Assembly: GCA_026005135.1 (NCBI GenBank)
Contig: BPKM01000006.1
Coordinates: 62,001 to 126,000 of the forward strand
DNA length: 64,000 nucleotides
Origin: Leptospiraceae bacterium
GTDB taxonomy: Bacteria > Spirochaetota > Leptospiria > Leptospirales > Leptonemataceae
Reading direction: 5' to 3'
Positions 51,002 to 59,374 of this stretch are shown here, one piece after another (the first letter of the stretch is position 1; each line of letters opens with the position of its first letter). Position numbers and translations under genes: made by a program. The notes under the pieces were generated by a model. The model did no database searches. It saw only the letters and a program-made list of their open reading frames with translations, and was not told the DNA's origin.

Positions 51002-51164
51002 TATTAGGAAAATAAAAAATTTATAAAATGGCAATAAAATAAAAATTTTTTTCAAAATTAAAATAAAATACTATTCAATATAAATTGTGGGTGATTCGTA
51101 TCTAATACTTTTTAGTTTTATATAACTATTTGACAATTGATATATTAATAAAAAAATATAACGT

Positions 51165-53342
51165 ATGGAAAAAAATAAAAATAATAAAAATATATTTCTG
51201 TCATTTTCTTTTAAAATATCCATTATTTTTTCTTTAGTGACTCTTTTTGTATCTATAATTATATTATATTATTTCTATTATTATTCCAAACAAAATATAT
51301 TAAATTCTTTGCAAAATCGAATTAAAGATATAGGCAAAACAGGAATTTTTTTATTTGAGGAAAGTGATCTGGAATATTTAAAAAGTTTAGATAATCAATT
51401 AAATAAAAAGTTAATTGTAATGATAAAAGAAGATAAAAATCTTTTAAAAGAAATAAAAAAAACACCTCCAGGCGAAACTTATGAGATTTTAACAGAAGAA
51501 CAAAATAAAGAATTATATAATTCAAAGCAATCTCAGTCTATTGTACAGATTTTAAGAAAAATTAAAGCAGGAAGTTCTCCACAAGTAATTTTAAAAAAAT
51601 TTTATAAAATGAAGTTTTATGATTTAAAAACACAACCTTTTTTAAGATTTATTTATATATTGACCACAATTCCATATTTTGATGATTATTCCTTTGTTAA
51701 ATTTTTATTTGATGCTGATATGGAAGAAGAAGATATAAATCAAAATGGGAAAATAGATTCAGATGAAGAAGGACTATTTATTGGGACAATATGGAATATT
51801 GTTTATTTACCTAGTTTACAAAATGCATTTAAATTAAAAAAAATACAATGTGAAAATGAATTTTATGAAGATCAATGGGGAATCTGGCTTTCTTGTTATA
51901 TACCTATATTTGACTACAACAATCATTTTATTGGTATAATGGGATTGGATTTAGATGTACATTCTGAATATAATAAATTAAACCAACTAAAAAATATTTT
52001 ATATATTTTATTAGTTATACTTTTAACAGGAATTTTTATTTTAAGTTATATAACGGCAAAAATATTTTTAAAACCAATTATAAAATTATCCGAAGCCAGT
52101 ATTCAGGTAGCAAATAAAAATTTCAATATTGAATTAATACCATCTTCTAAAGATGAAGTTGGTATTCTAACAGAGAATTTTAATCTGATGGTAAAAGAGA
52201 TCAAGCAATATTCAGAGAATTTAGAAGAATTAGTAAATCAAAGAACAAAGCAATTGCAGGAAGCTTTAAAACATGTTCAGGACTTAAAAGAAAAGCAGGA
52301 TGGAGATTATTTTTTAACGAGTTTATTGATTGAACCATTAGTAAAAAATTTAAATAAATCTCGTAATGTTATCACTGATTTTTTTATCAAACAAAAAAAA
52401 GAATTTGTTTTTAAAGATAGAAAAAAAGAAATTGGAGGTGATATTTGTATTACAGGTAATTTAAGGTTTTTAAATCAAGAAAAAAAGATAGAACGCTGGG
52501 TATTCTTTTTCAATGGTGATGCAATGGGAAAATCGTTACAGGGTGCTGGTGGTTCGCTTGTTATGGGTGTGATTGTCAATACAATTTTATCACGATCTGC
52601 TGCAAATGATAAAATTCAAAACATTAAACCCATACAATGGTTTAAAGAAACGGTTTTTGAACTACAATCCATTTTCTCTAAATTTGATGGTTCTATGATG
52701 GTATCTGCTGCTATGGGAATATTAAATGAACATACTGGTGAAATTATTTATGCAAATTTTGAACATCCCTATTCCATTTTATATAGAAATCATAAAGCAG
52801 TTTTTTTGGAAGAAGATAATTCCATTAATTATAAATTTGGTTTTCCAGATACAAAATCTTTAAAGATAATTCGGACTTATTTGCAGGAAGGAGATGTATT
52901 AATCTTAGCTTCAGATGGTAGAGATGATATTATACTAAAAGAAACAGGAGAAATGAATCGTGATGATACATTAATTTTAAAAATAGTAGAAAAATCCTTA
53001 GGAAGAATCAATAAAATATACGAAAATTTAACAGAAATAGGGCAATTAACAGATGATCTCTCTTTTTTAAGACTTGAATTTTTACAAAAAGTTCCAAGTA
53101 ATAATGATGCATTAAATTATATAAAGAAATTTATACAAAATAATCAATACGAACAGGTAATTCAATTTGCAAAAGAATTAGATTTAATTAATGAACCAAT
53201 TTGCTATTACTATATTTCTTATGCATACTTTAAAAATAAAGACATAAGAGAGGCAAAAAAATGGTTAGAACCAGTTAAAGATATTTTAAAGCATCCAGTT
53301 ATAGAAAAATATAAATTACATCTATTTAAACTAACTGAATAA
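51165..53342 (+). CDS. Membrane PP2C (SpoIIE/RsbU-type) serine phosphatase with sensor and HAMP
   Basis: 725 residues. TM1 at about 15-38, a periplasmic region to about 270 with a PAS/Cache-like end (WLSCYIPIFDYNNHFIGIMG), TM2 at about 277-297, HAMP (about 297-350) and a short coiled coil. The phosphatase domain (about 395-640) has KEIGGDICITG, FFNGDAMGKSLQGAGGS, LILASDGRDD and LTDDLSFLRLE, giving the acidic metal ligands. A helical TPR-like tail ends the protein. It would control an anti-anti-sigma pathway as RsbU does. A TTGACA at 51130 may be its -35, but I find no convincing -10. Confidence 0.9.
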   Translation: MEKNKNNKNIFLSFSFKISIIFSLVTLFVSIIILYYFYYYSKQNILNSLQNRIKDIGKTGIFLFEESDLEYLKSLDNQLNKKLIVMIKEDKNLLKEIKKTPPGETYEILTEEQNKELYNSKQSQSIVQILRKIKAGSSPQVILKKFYKMKFYDLKTQPFLRFIYILTTIPYFDDYSFVKFLFDADMEEEDINQNGKIDSDEEGLFIGTIWNIVYLPSLQNAFKLKKIQCENEFYEDQWGIWLSCYIPIFDYNNHFIGIMGLDLDVHSEYNKLNQLKNILYILLVILLTGIFILSYITAKIFLKPIIKLSEASIQVANKNFNIELIPSSKDEVGILTENFNLMVKEIKQYSENLEELVNQRTKQLQEALKHVQDLKEKQDGDYFLTSLLIEPLVKNLNKSRNVITDFFIKQKKEFVFKDRKKEIGGDICITGNLRFLNQEKKIERWVFFFNGDAMGKSLQGAGGSLVMGVIVNTILSRSAANDKIQNIKPIQWFKETVFELQSIFSKFDGSMMVSAAMGILNEHTGEIIYANFEHPYSILYRNHKAVFLEEDNSINYKFGFPDTKSLKIIRTYLQEGDVLILASDGRDDIILKETGEMNRDDTLILKIVEKSLGRINKIYENLTEIGQLTDDLSFLRLEFLQKVPSNNDALNYIKKFIQNNQYEQVIQFAKELDLINEPICYYYISYAYFKNKDIREAKKWLEPVKDILKHPVIEKYKLHLFKLTE

Positions 53343-53379
53343 AATTCAATTAAAATAAATTTATAAAAAATTCTAAATA

Positions 53380-53409
53380 TTGATAATTAAAGTTTCTTGA
53401 CTTTACAAT
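53380..53409 (+). promoter_or_regulatory. Candidate promoter of icd
   Basis: TTGATA, 18 bases, then TACAAT (5 of 6). The predicted start is about 15 bases before the icd ATG. Confidence 0.5.
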
Positions 53410-53430
53410 TTCTAAAAATGTTCTGGAATC

Positions 53431-54654
53431 ATGTCTGGAGAAAAAATTCGAATAGAAAATGGGAAATTAATTGTTCCCGATAATCCTATCATACCTTTTA
53501 TAGAAGGTGATGGTACCGGTCCTGATATTTGGGCTGCAGCCGTACGTGTAATTGATGCAGCAGTAGAAAAAGCATATAATGGTAAAAGAAAAATTATCTG
53601 GAAAGAAGTATATGCTGGAGAAAAAGCATATAATAAATTTAATGATTGGTTACCAAAAGAAACCTTAGATACTTTTAGAGAATATTTAGTTGGAATTAAA
53701 GGTCCATTAACAACACCTGTAGGTGGTGGTATTCGTTCTTTAAATGTAGCATTAAGACAGGAATTGGATTTATATGTATGTCTTCGTCCTGTTAGATGGT
53801 TTAAGGGTGTACCAAGTCCAGTAAAACATCCCGAATTAGTTGATATGGTAATTTTTAGAGAAAATACAGAAGACATTTATGCAGGAATTGAATTTAAAGC
53901 AGGTACAGAAGAAAATAAAAAATTTTTAGATTTGTTTAAAGAACATTTTCCGGAATATTATAAAAAAATTCGTTTTCCAAATACATCTGGTATTGGTATT
54001 AAACCTGTTAGTAAAGAAGGTTCTTATCGATTAATTAGAGCTGCAATCAATTATGCAATACAGAATAATAGAAAAAGTGTAACCCTTGTTCATAAAGGAA
54101 ATATAATGAAATTTACAGAGGGTGCTTTTAGAGATTGGGGATATGAATTAGCAAAAGAAATGGGTTCAATAGATTTAGATGGAGGACCATGGCAATTACT
54201 AAAAAAAGATGGAAAAGAAATTGTAATTAAAGATGTGATTGCAGATGCATTTTTACAACAGATTTTAACACGTCCAGCGGAATATGATGTAATTGCTACT
54301 ATGAATTTAAATGGAGATTATATTTCTGATGCTCTTGCTGCTCAGGTAGGTGGTATTGGTATCGCTCCCGGTGGAAATATTAATTATGATACAGGTCATG
54401 CTATATTTGAAGCAACTCATGGAACAGCACCTAAGTATGCTGGTTTAGATAAAGTAAATCCTGGATCTGTAATTTTATCAGGAGAAATGATGTTAAGATA
54501 TATGGGTTGGACAGAAGCAGCAGATAAAATTATCGAAGCAATGGATAGAACCATTTCTAAGAAAATTGTAACTTATGATTTTGCGCGATTAATGGAAGGT
54601 GCAAAAGAAGTTAAATGTTCTGAATTTGGAACAGCCTTAATCGATAATATGTAA
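53431..54654 (+). CDS. icd: Isocitrate dehydrogenase (NADP-type)
   Basis: 407 residues, E. coli-type homodimeric ICDH. The substrate-binding Ser lies in [32 protein letters not shown] is present, as are [20 protein letters not shown] and [10 protein letters not shown]. The coenzyme pocket has [16 protein letters not shown], where Lys-Tyr is the known NADP-specifying pair. It converts isocitrate to 2-oxoglutarate in the TCA cycle. Own promoter upstream and a clear terminator downstream make it a single-gene unit. Confidence 0.96.
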   Translation: MSGEKIRIENGKLIVPDNPIIPFIEGDGTGPDIWAAAVRVIDAAVEKAYNGKRKIIWKEVYAGEKAYNKFNDWLPKETLDTFREYLVGIKGPLTTPVGGGIRSLNVALRQELDLYVCLRPVRWFKGVPSPVKHPELVDMVIFRENTEDIYAGIEFKAGTEENKKFLDLFKEHFPEYYKKIRFPNTSGIGIKPVSKEGSYRLIRAAINYAIQNNRKSVTLVHKGNIMKFTEGAFRDWGYELAKEMGSIDLDGGPWQLLKKDGKEIVIKDVIADAFLQQILTRPAEYDVIATMNLNGDYISDALAAQVGGIGIAPGGNINYDTGHAIFEATHGTAPKYAGLDKVNPGSVILSGEMMLRYMGWTEAADKIIEAMDRTISKKIVTYDFARLMEGAKEVKCSEFGTALIDNM

Positions 54655-54662
54655 ATAATTTT

Positions 54663-54686
54663 AAGCCCTTCGGGGCTTTTTATTTT
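54663..54686 (+). terminator. Intrinsic terminator after icd
   Basis: The stem AAGCCC/GGGCTT with a stable TTCG tetraloop is followed by T-rich sequence. It lies 9 bases after the icd stop. Confidence 0.93.
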
Positions 54687-54712
54687 TTGTAAAGTAATAA
54701 AAAAGGTTTTTT

Positions 54713-55225
54713 ATGAAAAAAGAATTAGAGATTCAATTTACTTTATGGAAGATTATAAGAGAACAAATTTTAAATATTGTTCAAAATAAAAGTATAGAAC
54801 AGCTTTTTAAAATTCCAGAACCATTTTCTAATAATATAATATGGATTTTTGGTCATATTGTTAGAACAAGAAATTTTTTAATTTTAAAGTTAGCAGGGAA
54901 TCCTTCTCTTTTTCCCAAAGAATTAGATCCTCTATTTGCAAAAGGAAGTTGTCCAAAAGAATGGAAATATCAAGATGATAAAATAGTAATAGAAAATCAG
55001 CTTTTATCAAAACAAGAACTTGTAGATAAAATTTTTATATTTGAAAAAACTAATTTCGAAGATTTAATTCGTTATATAAATGATAATTATGATAAATCCT
55101 ATTTAGAACCTTATAAAACATCAACAGGATATGTAATTCAAAATTCTTTAAATGCTTTGCAATATAATATTATACATGAATCTATTCATTTAGGACAATT
55201 ACAATTATATAATAAACTTGTTTAA
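54713..55225 (+). CDS. DinB-family protein
   Basis: 170 residues, predicted four-helix bundle. A histidine in WIFGHIVRTRN and two in NIIHESIHLGQLQLY fit the three-His metal site of DinB-like proteins. Family members include bacillithiol/mycothiol-type S-transferases, but the substrate cannot be told here. It overlaps nothing upstream and ends 4 bases before the next gene's ATG. Confidence 0.75.
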   Translation: MKKELEIQFTLWKIIREQILNIVQNKSIEQLFKIPEPFSNNIIWIFGHIVRTRNFLILKLAGNPSLFPKELDPLFAKGSCPKEWKYQDDKIVIENQLLSKQELVDKIFIFEKTNFEDLIRYINDNYDKSYLEPYKTSTGYVIQNSLNALQYNIIHESIHLGQLQLYNKLV

Positions 55226-55229
55226 TGCT

Positions 55230-55703
55230 ATGAAAAAGATTTATATATTATTATTTTTTATTTATCTATCGTGTACGAATTATTCTTCTAAACCTTTACC
55301 TGTAAATCCAGTAATATTATTAGCCCCACCTTCTGGAAATTCTACAACTACTAAAATTAATGCTATTGAAAAAACATCTACAGGACATATTCTTAGAGTA
55401 GCAGCACAAAATACAGAATTAACGTTTAAAGGTTATAGAATTTATCAAGCACCAACAGAAGAACAGGTTTTAAATTTAGATGCATCTTCTGGAGTAGATT
55501 GTGGTTCTTTATTAGAATTGCCAAATACTGGTAAAATTTATATAATGGAAGCTTCCACAAATCCACTCGGATTAGCAACATTATGTACATTTCCAGTTAA
55601 TTTAACTTCTGGATATTATGTTTCGATTAGAGTAACATATTTTCAAGGGATAGGGCAGGAAGATGGAACATCTATGCCTTCGAATGCATTATTAATCCCT
55701 TAA
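55230..55703 (+). CDS. Hypothetical lipoprotein, 157 aa
   Basis: From the ATG at 55230 it begins MKKIYILLFFIYLSCTNY, with lipobox Cys15. An in-frame TTG at 55218 would overlap the DinB gene. The mature part looks beta-rich with a conserved-looking VILLAPPSGNSTTTKINAIE start and a possible disulfide (DCGSLL, LCTFPVN). It resembles fibronectin III-like leptospiral lipoproteins, but I cannot assign a family. Its stop is one base from the convergent GT4 stop. Confidence 0.6.
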   Translation: MKKIYILLFFIYLSCTNYSSKPLPVNPVILLAPPSGNSTTTKINAIEKTSTGHILRVAAQNTELTFKGYRIYQAPTEEQVLNLDASSGVDCGSLLELPNTGKIYIMEASTNPLGLATLCTFPVNLTSGYYVSIRVTYFQGIGQEDGTSMPSNALLIP

Positions 55704-55704
55704 A

Positions 55705-56922
55705 TTAACTTGTTTTTTTTAATTGAAGTTTTTTGTTTAAAATGGAATAATAATATTGATTTAATTTGTAAGCAATACCTTCCCATGTAAAGTATGGCAA
55801 ACGATATTTATGTTCTTTTATGATCTGCATTTTATGTTTTTTTATTAAATTTTTATTTTCTATATATTTTTTTAAATTATGATACCATATTTTTTCTTCC
55901 TGCGATGAATTTAAGGGAATTAAAAAACTATTTTTTTCATGTTTATAAAGCAAATTTGCTGCTGCATATTTAAATGAAATGGTTGGTATTCCAGATGCGT
56001 AAGCTTCTAATAATACATTACCAAATGTTTCTGTTTTACTGGGGAATAAGAATACATCAGATGATGCATAGATTTTTGCTAATTCTATTCCTTTAAATTG
56101 ACCTGGAAAAAGAATTTTGGGATATTTTTTCATCAATTCTTGTTTTTTGGGTCCATCACCTACTATCATTAATTTTATATTTGGATAATCTCTATGTAGC
56201 TGATAAAATAGATTGCAAAGAAAATCTAAGTTTTTTTCTGGTGCAATTCTTCCTACATAAAGAAATAAAATATCATCTGGATCAATATTAAATTTTTGTC
56301 GTATATTTATACTAAAATTATCTGGATTAAAAATAGAAGTATTTATACCACGATAAAGAACTTTTATATTTTGATATTTACTTTGAATTAATCTTTTTTT
56401 TATTGTTTCATCTGGTACTAATGTTAAATCACATTGATTATGAAAATATTTTAAATAATATTGAATAAAATCTTTTAGAAATTCCAGCCCATAAAAATCA
56501 AGATATTGATCAAAATTTGTTCTATAATCAGCAATAATGGGTATTTTCATTTGCTTTGCAATTATTAAAGAAGAAAATCCTAAGGGTCCTTCTGTAATAA
56601 TATGAACAATATCAGGTTTAAATATATTAAAAGCGTCATAAATTCTTTGAAATAAAGGAATTCCCAGTTTTACTTCATTGTAAAAAGGTAAGGAAATATA
56701 AGGGAAGAAAATTTCTTTTAAATTGGTTTGTATATTAAGGGAATAAAAAGTTTCTTCTGGTCTTAAAATTAATATTTCTTGTTGTTTTTTTAATTCATTT
56801 ATAACTTGATGTAAAGAATTTGCAACTCCATTTATATCTGGTGGATATGTTTCTGTTACAATGGCTATTTTTAATTTTTTCCATTGATAGGTTTTACGTA
56901 TATTAGGTATAGATATAAACAT
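55705..56922 (-). CDS. GT4-family glycosyltransferase
   Basis: 405 residues. The N-terminal Rossmann domain has AIVTETYPPDINGVANSL, DIVHIITEGPLG and IIADYRTNFDQYLDFYG. The C-terminal domain has YVGRIAPEKNLDFL, VGDGPKKQEL and the donor-binding E-x7-E in SKTETFGNVLLEAYASG. It is closest in feel to alpha-mannosyl/glucosyl-diacylglycerol or SQDG-type transferases acting at the inner membrane. The acceptor is unknown. It is preceded by about 230 AT-rich bases (56923-57152) with nothing recognisable. Confidence 0.87.
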   Translation of the reverse strand: MFISIPNIRKTYQWKKLKIAIVTETYPPDINGVANSLHQVINELKKQQEILILRPEETFYSLNIQTNLKEIFFPYISLPFYNEVKLGIPLFQRIYDAFNIFKPDIVHIITEGPLGFSSLIIAKQMKIPIIADYRTNFDQYLDFYGLEFLKDFIQYYLKYFHNQCDLTLVPDETIKKRLIQSKYQNIKVLYRGINTSIFNPDNFSINIRQKFNIDPDDILFLYVGRIAPEKNLDFLCNLFYQLHRDYPNIKLMIVGDGPKKQELMKKYPKILFPGQFKGIELAKIYASSDVFLFPSKTETFGNVLLEAYASGIPTISFKYAAANLLYKHEKNSFLIPLNSSQEEKIWYHNLKKYIENKNLIKKHKMQIIKEHKYRLPYFTWEGIAYKLNQYYYSILNKKLQLKKTS

Positions 56923-57152
56923 AGAAATTAAAATAGATATAAATATAAAGAAAATATTATGACTTTATTACAATTTGATTTTTTAGTTTGAAAATAATAT
57001 AATTTAATGGGAAATATATGAATTTTGTTTATTATAAATGTATAAAATCTAATATCTTTTTTATTTACTATTAAAGTTGCTTTTTAATTCTAATTTCTAA
57101 AAGAAAAGTGATTATTACTAAATTTGATCTATATGATTTATAAGGCAAAATG

Positions 57153-57692
57153 TTATTCTTTTATTACTTCTATTGTTAAATGATTATTTGTATATACGCA
57201 TATATCAGCAGCGATTTTTAGGGATTCTTCTACAATAGTTTTTGCATCTAAATTACTATGTTTTTTTAAGGCGCGTGCAGCTGCTAATGCAAAATTACCA
57301 CCTGAACCTATTGCTAATATACCATCGTCTGAAGCTACAACATCACCTGTACCAGAAATTATATAAGCTTCTTTTGGATCTGCAACAATCATAAGAGCTT
57401 CTAATCGCCTTAACATACGATCTGTTCGCCAGTCCTGAGCTAATTCGACTGCTGCTCTACTTAAATTTCCTCTAAATTGTTCTACTTTTTTTTCGAATAA
57501 TTGAAATAATGTCATTGCATCAGCAGTTGAACCTGCAAATCCAGCAACAATATTTTTACTTTCTATTTTACGAATTTTTTTTGCCGAATGTTTAAGTATG
57601 GTATTACCCATACTTACTTGACCATCACCACCTATTGCAGTTATACCATCTTTTTGCACACAAAGAATTGTCGTTCCATGAAATTTTACCAT
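57153..57692 (-). CDS. hslV: ATP-dependent protease subunit HslV
   Basis: 179 residues. The N-terminal [16 protein letters not shown] contains the catalytic threonine after a short propeptide. [40 protein letters not shown] and [16 protein letters not shown] confirm HslV. It forms the double-hexamer proteolytic core for HslU. hslU is not next to it on either side; the gap downstream is 230 bases and the GT4 gene follows. Confidence 0.95.
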   Translation of the reverse strand: MVKFHGTTILCVQKDGITAIGGDGQVSMGNTILKHSAKKIRKIESKNIVAGFAGSTADAMTLFQLFEKKVEQFRGNLSRAAVELAQDWRTDRMLRRLEALMIVADPKEAYIISGTGDVVASDDGILAIGSGGNFALAAARALKKHSNLDAKTIVEESLKIAADICVYTNNHLTIEVIKE

Positions 57693-57703
57693 ATAGACAT
57701 TTT

Positions 57704-58435
57704 TTATAAGCCTATTTGCCAGTCATGTTTTTTATTACGGCGATCATAGTAGGCGGCAATCATCATATCCATGGAATATAGAGCAGTTCTTAAGTTTATA
57801 AAGACTTTCCTTAAAGCTTTTAGTTGAATTTCTGGCGAAGAATTTTCGAGACTTTCTAACATTCTAAAATTCTGACGTAATGTTTCTAATTGTATAGTTT
57901 GAATACTTGGATAATAAATCCTCATAATTTTTCTTGTCCACCATTCATATTGATCTACACCTCTAATCATAGAATCAAGTACTATACAATCAATTTCTCC
58001 ATTAGAATTGTAATGTAATGCAAGTACCTTTTTAGAATTAACAAAAATACCATCTCTCCATGAACCAGGATTATCTTCTAAAATAATTTCCTGGTATTCT
58101 TTTAATTCTGGATAAAGCTTAATAAGTTCTTTATGTTTGTTAACAAGATCTTTAATTGCCTGTTCAACATTGGCAATTTCTATTTTTAATAATCGAATAA
58201 TTTCCTCTCTATATTCTACTTCTTGAGGATTATTTCCCCATGCAATATCTGGTAATATCAATTTATCTGGTGTGGTTTTTCTATACTTTTCTGGTTCTTT
58301 ACATTCTCTTAAAGAATCAGTTGGTTTTTTTAAAACTGTTGTATTATTTGATGATACTAAAGTTGTTTGGGATATCAATAATCCAGAAAAAGAAATAAAC
58401 ATAATAAAAAAAATAAAAACTTTATTTCGTATCAT
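57704..58435 (-). CDS. Hypothetical exported protein, 243 aa
   Basis: Not recognised. The N-terminus ([20 protein letters not shown], then ISQ) is a signal peptide with likely cleavage near residue 22. The middle (residues 75-115) is helical, followed by a mixed region with [12 protein letters not shown] and a C-terminal helix. A good AGAGGTGG RBS precedes the ATG. It ends 11 bases before hslV and probably shares its transcript. Confidence 0.6.
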   Translation of the reverse strand: MIRNKVFIFFIMFISFSGLLISQTTLVSSNNTTVLKKPTDSLRECKEPEKYRKTTPDKLILPDIAWGNNPQEVEYREEIIRLLKIEIANVEQAIKDLVNKHKELIKLYPELKEYQEIILEDNPGSWRDGIFVNSKKVLALHYNSNGEIDCIVLDSMIRGVDQYEWWTRKIMRIYYPSIQTIQLETLRQNFRMLESLENSSPEIQLKALRKVFINLRTALYSMDMMIAAYYDRRNKKHDWQIGL

Positions 58436-58663
58436 TATACCACCTCTTCTTATGAATCGGAATTTTAATATTCATAATTTAATTTCTCTATTTACAAAAT
58501 AAAGTAAAATTAAAATAAAATCAATAATTTTTAAATTTTTTGTGTTAAAAATAGATTTAGTTCTATAATTTATATAGGAAATTTTAAACATTCAAAGAAT
58601 GCCGTATAATTTTTAGCCCCTGTTAATTTTGCTTCTAAATTATGGTTTTATTATAAAAAAAAT

Positions 58664-58692
58664 TTGATTTTCTTATATTTTTTTAGTAAGAT
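58664..58692 (+). promoter_or_regulatory. Promoter of DUF1564-like gene, copy 1
   Basis: TTGATT, 17 bases, TAAGAT. The same elements and spacing occur in copy 2, so they have been kept while the neighbouring bases vary slightly. No Shine-Dalgarno precedes the ATG. Confidence 0.5.
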
Positions 58693-58720
58693 TTTTAATA
58701 AAAATTAGACTAATATATTA

Positions 58721-59239
58721 ATGGCTACTTATATTAGAAAGAATATACAAAGTCCTAACGAAGAACTAGAAGAATCAAGTAATACTGTAATTTTACACTT
58801 TATGATTTACTTACCCTATAAAGAAGATTTGCAGGATTTAAGGAATCAGCATTCCAGCTATTCGGATATGTTTTTGTTTTTAATTTCTAAATACATAGAA
58901 AGATTAAAAAAATTAGCAAATCAAAAGAAAACCAGTAAAAAAATTTATCAGATAGTATGTAATGATTATGAACACTATTCTATAAGAGTAAGTCAGAATA
59001 TTCATCAATTATTAAAAGACATATCCGAGATGACGGGTTATAGTATAAGTCATATAATAAGGTTACTAATAGAATGGGAATGTTATAGAAGGTTTGATAA
59101 TAAGGTATCTCTGTTGAGAGTCCCATTAAGGGAAATTGGCCGTGAATTTGTAACAAGTATTACAGAAATCAGGATAGAGCATAGATTTTACAGGGCAAGG
59201 GAGCTAGTAGAAGAAGATATTGAAATATTATGTGCTTAA
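58721..59239 (+). CDS. DUF1564-like tandem ribbon-helix-helix-type protein, copy 1
   Basis: 172 residues. Two halves each look like strand-helix-turn-helix: VILHFMIYLPYKEDLQDLRN then YSDMFLFLISKYIERLK, and HYSIRVSQNIHQLLKDISEM then GYSVSHIIRLLIEWE (I in place of V in this copy). This is the pattern of ribbon-helix-helix DNA-binding folds, here in tandem. The architecture resembles the DUF1564 family, abundant in Leptospira. A basic tail (REIGREFVTSITEIRIEHRF) follows. The other copy (62644-63162) is about 96% identical, with most of the roughly 38 codon differences silent, so both are under selection. DNA-binding is inferred. Confidence 0.7.
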   Translation: MATYIRKNIQSPNEELEESSNTVILHFMIYLPYKEDLQDLRNQHSSYSDMFLFLISKYIERLKKLANQKKTSKKIYQIVCNDYEHYSIRVSQNIHQLLKDISEMTGYSISHIIRLLIEWECYRRFDNKVSLLRVPLREIGREFVTSITEIRIEHRFYRARELVEEDIEILCA

Positions 59240-59283
59240 AAATAATTTACGAAAATATAAATTGATCGCTTATGAAAATTTTA

Positions 59284-59312
59284 TTGACTTATGAAAAAAA
59301 TTTATTTATATA
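59284..59312 (+). promoter_or_regulatory. Candidate promoter of recG
   Basis: TTGACT, 17 bases, TATATA. The predicted start is about 56 bases before the recG ATG. It lies directly after the end of direct-repeat copy 1. Confidence 0.5.
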
Positions 59313-59374
59313 TAAACATATATTAAGTTATTGAGTTATAAGAAAAATTGTTCGATTGTTAATAATAATATACT

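Larger units (their letters stand above)
58591..59277 (+). repeat. Direct repeat, copy 1 (promoter plus DUF1564-like gene)
   Basis: About 690 bases that align nearly base for base with 62515-63201, including roughly 130 bases of upstream sequence and about 35 bases after the stop (ATTTACGAAAATATAAATTG). The two copies are in the same orientation, about 3.9 kb apart, and flank recG and two small genes. Confidence 0.95.

Noticed and set aside
51130-51162. Promoter of the PP2C gene with TTGACA at 51130
   Set aside because: The only good -10 (TATAAC) is 21 bases away, outside the usual spacing.
58591-59277. Insertion sequence
   Set aside because: No terminal inverted repeats, target duplications or transposase features are visible. 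The repeated unit is a gene with its promoter.
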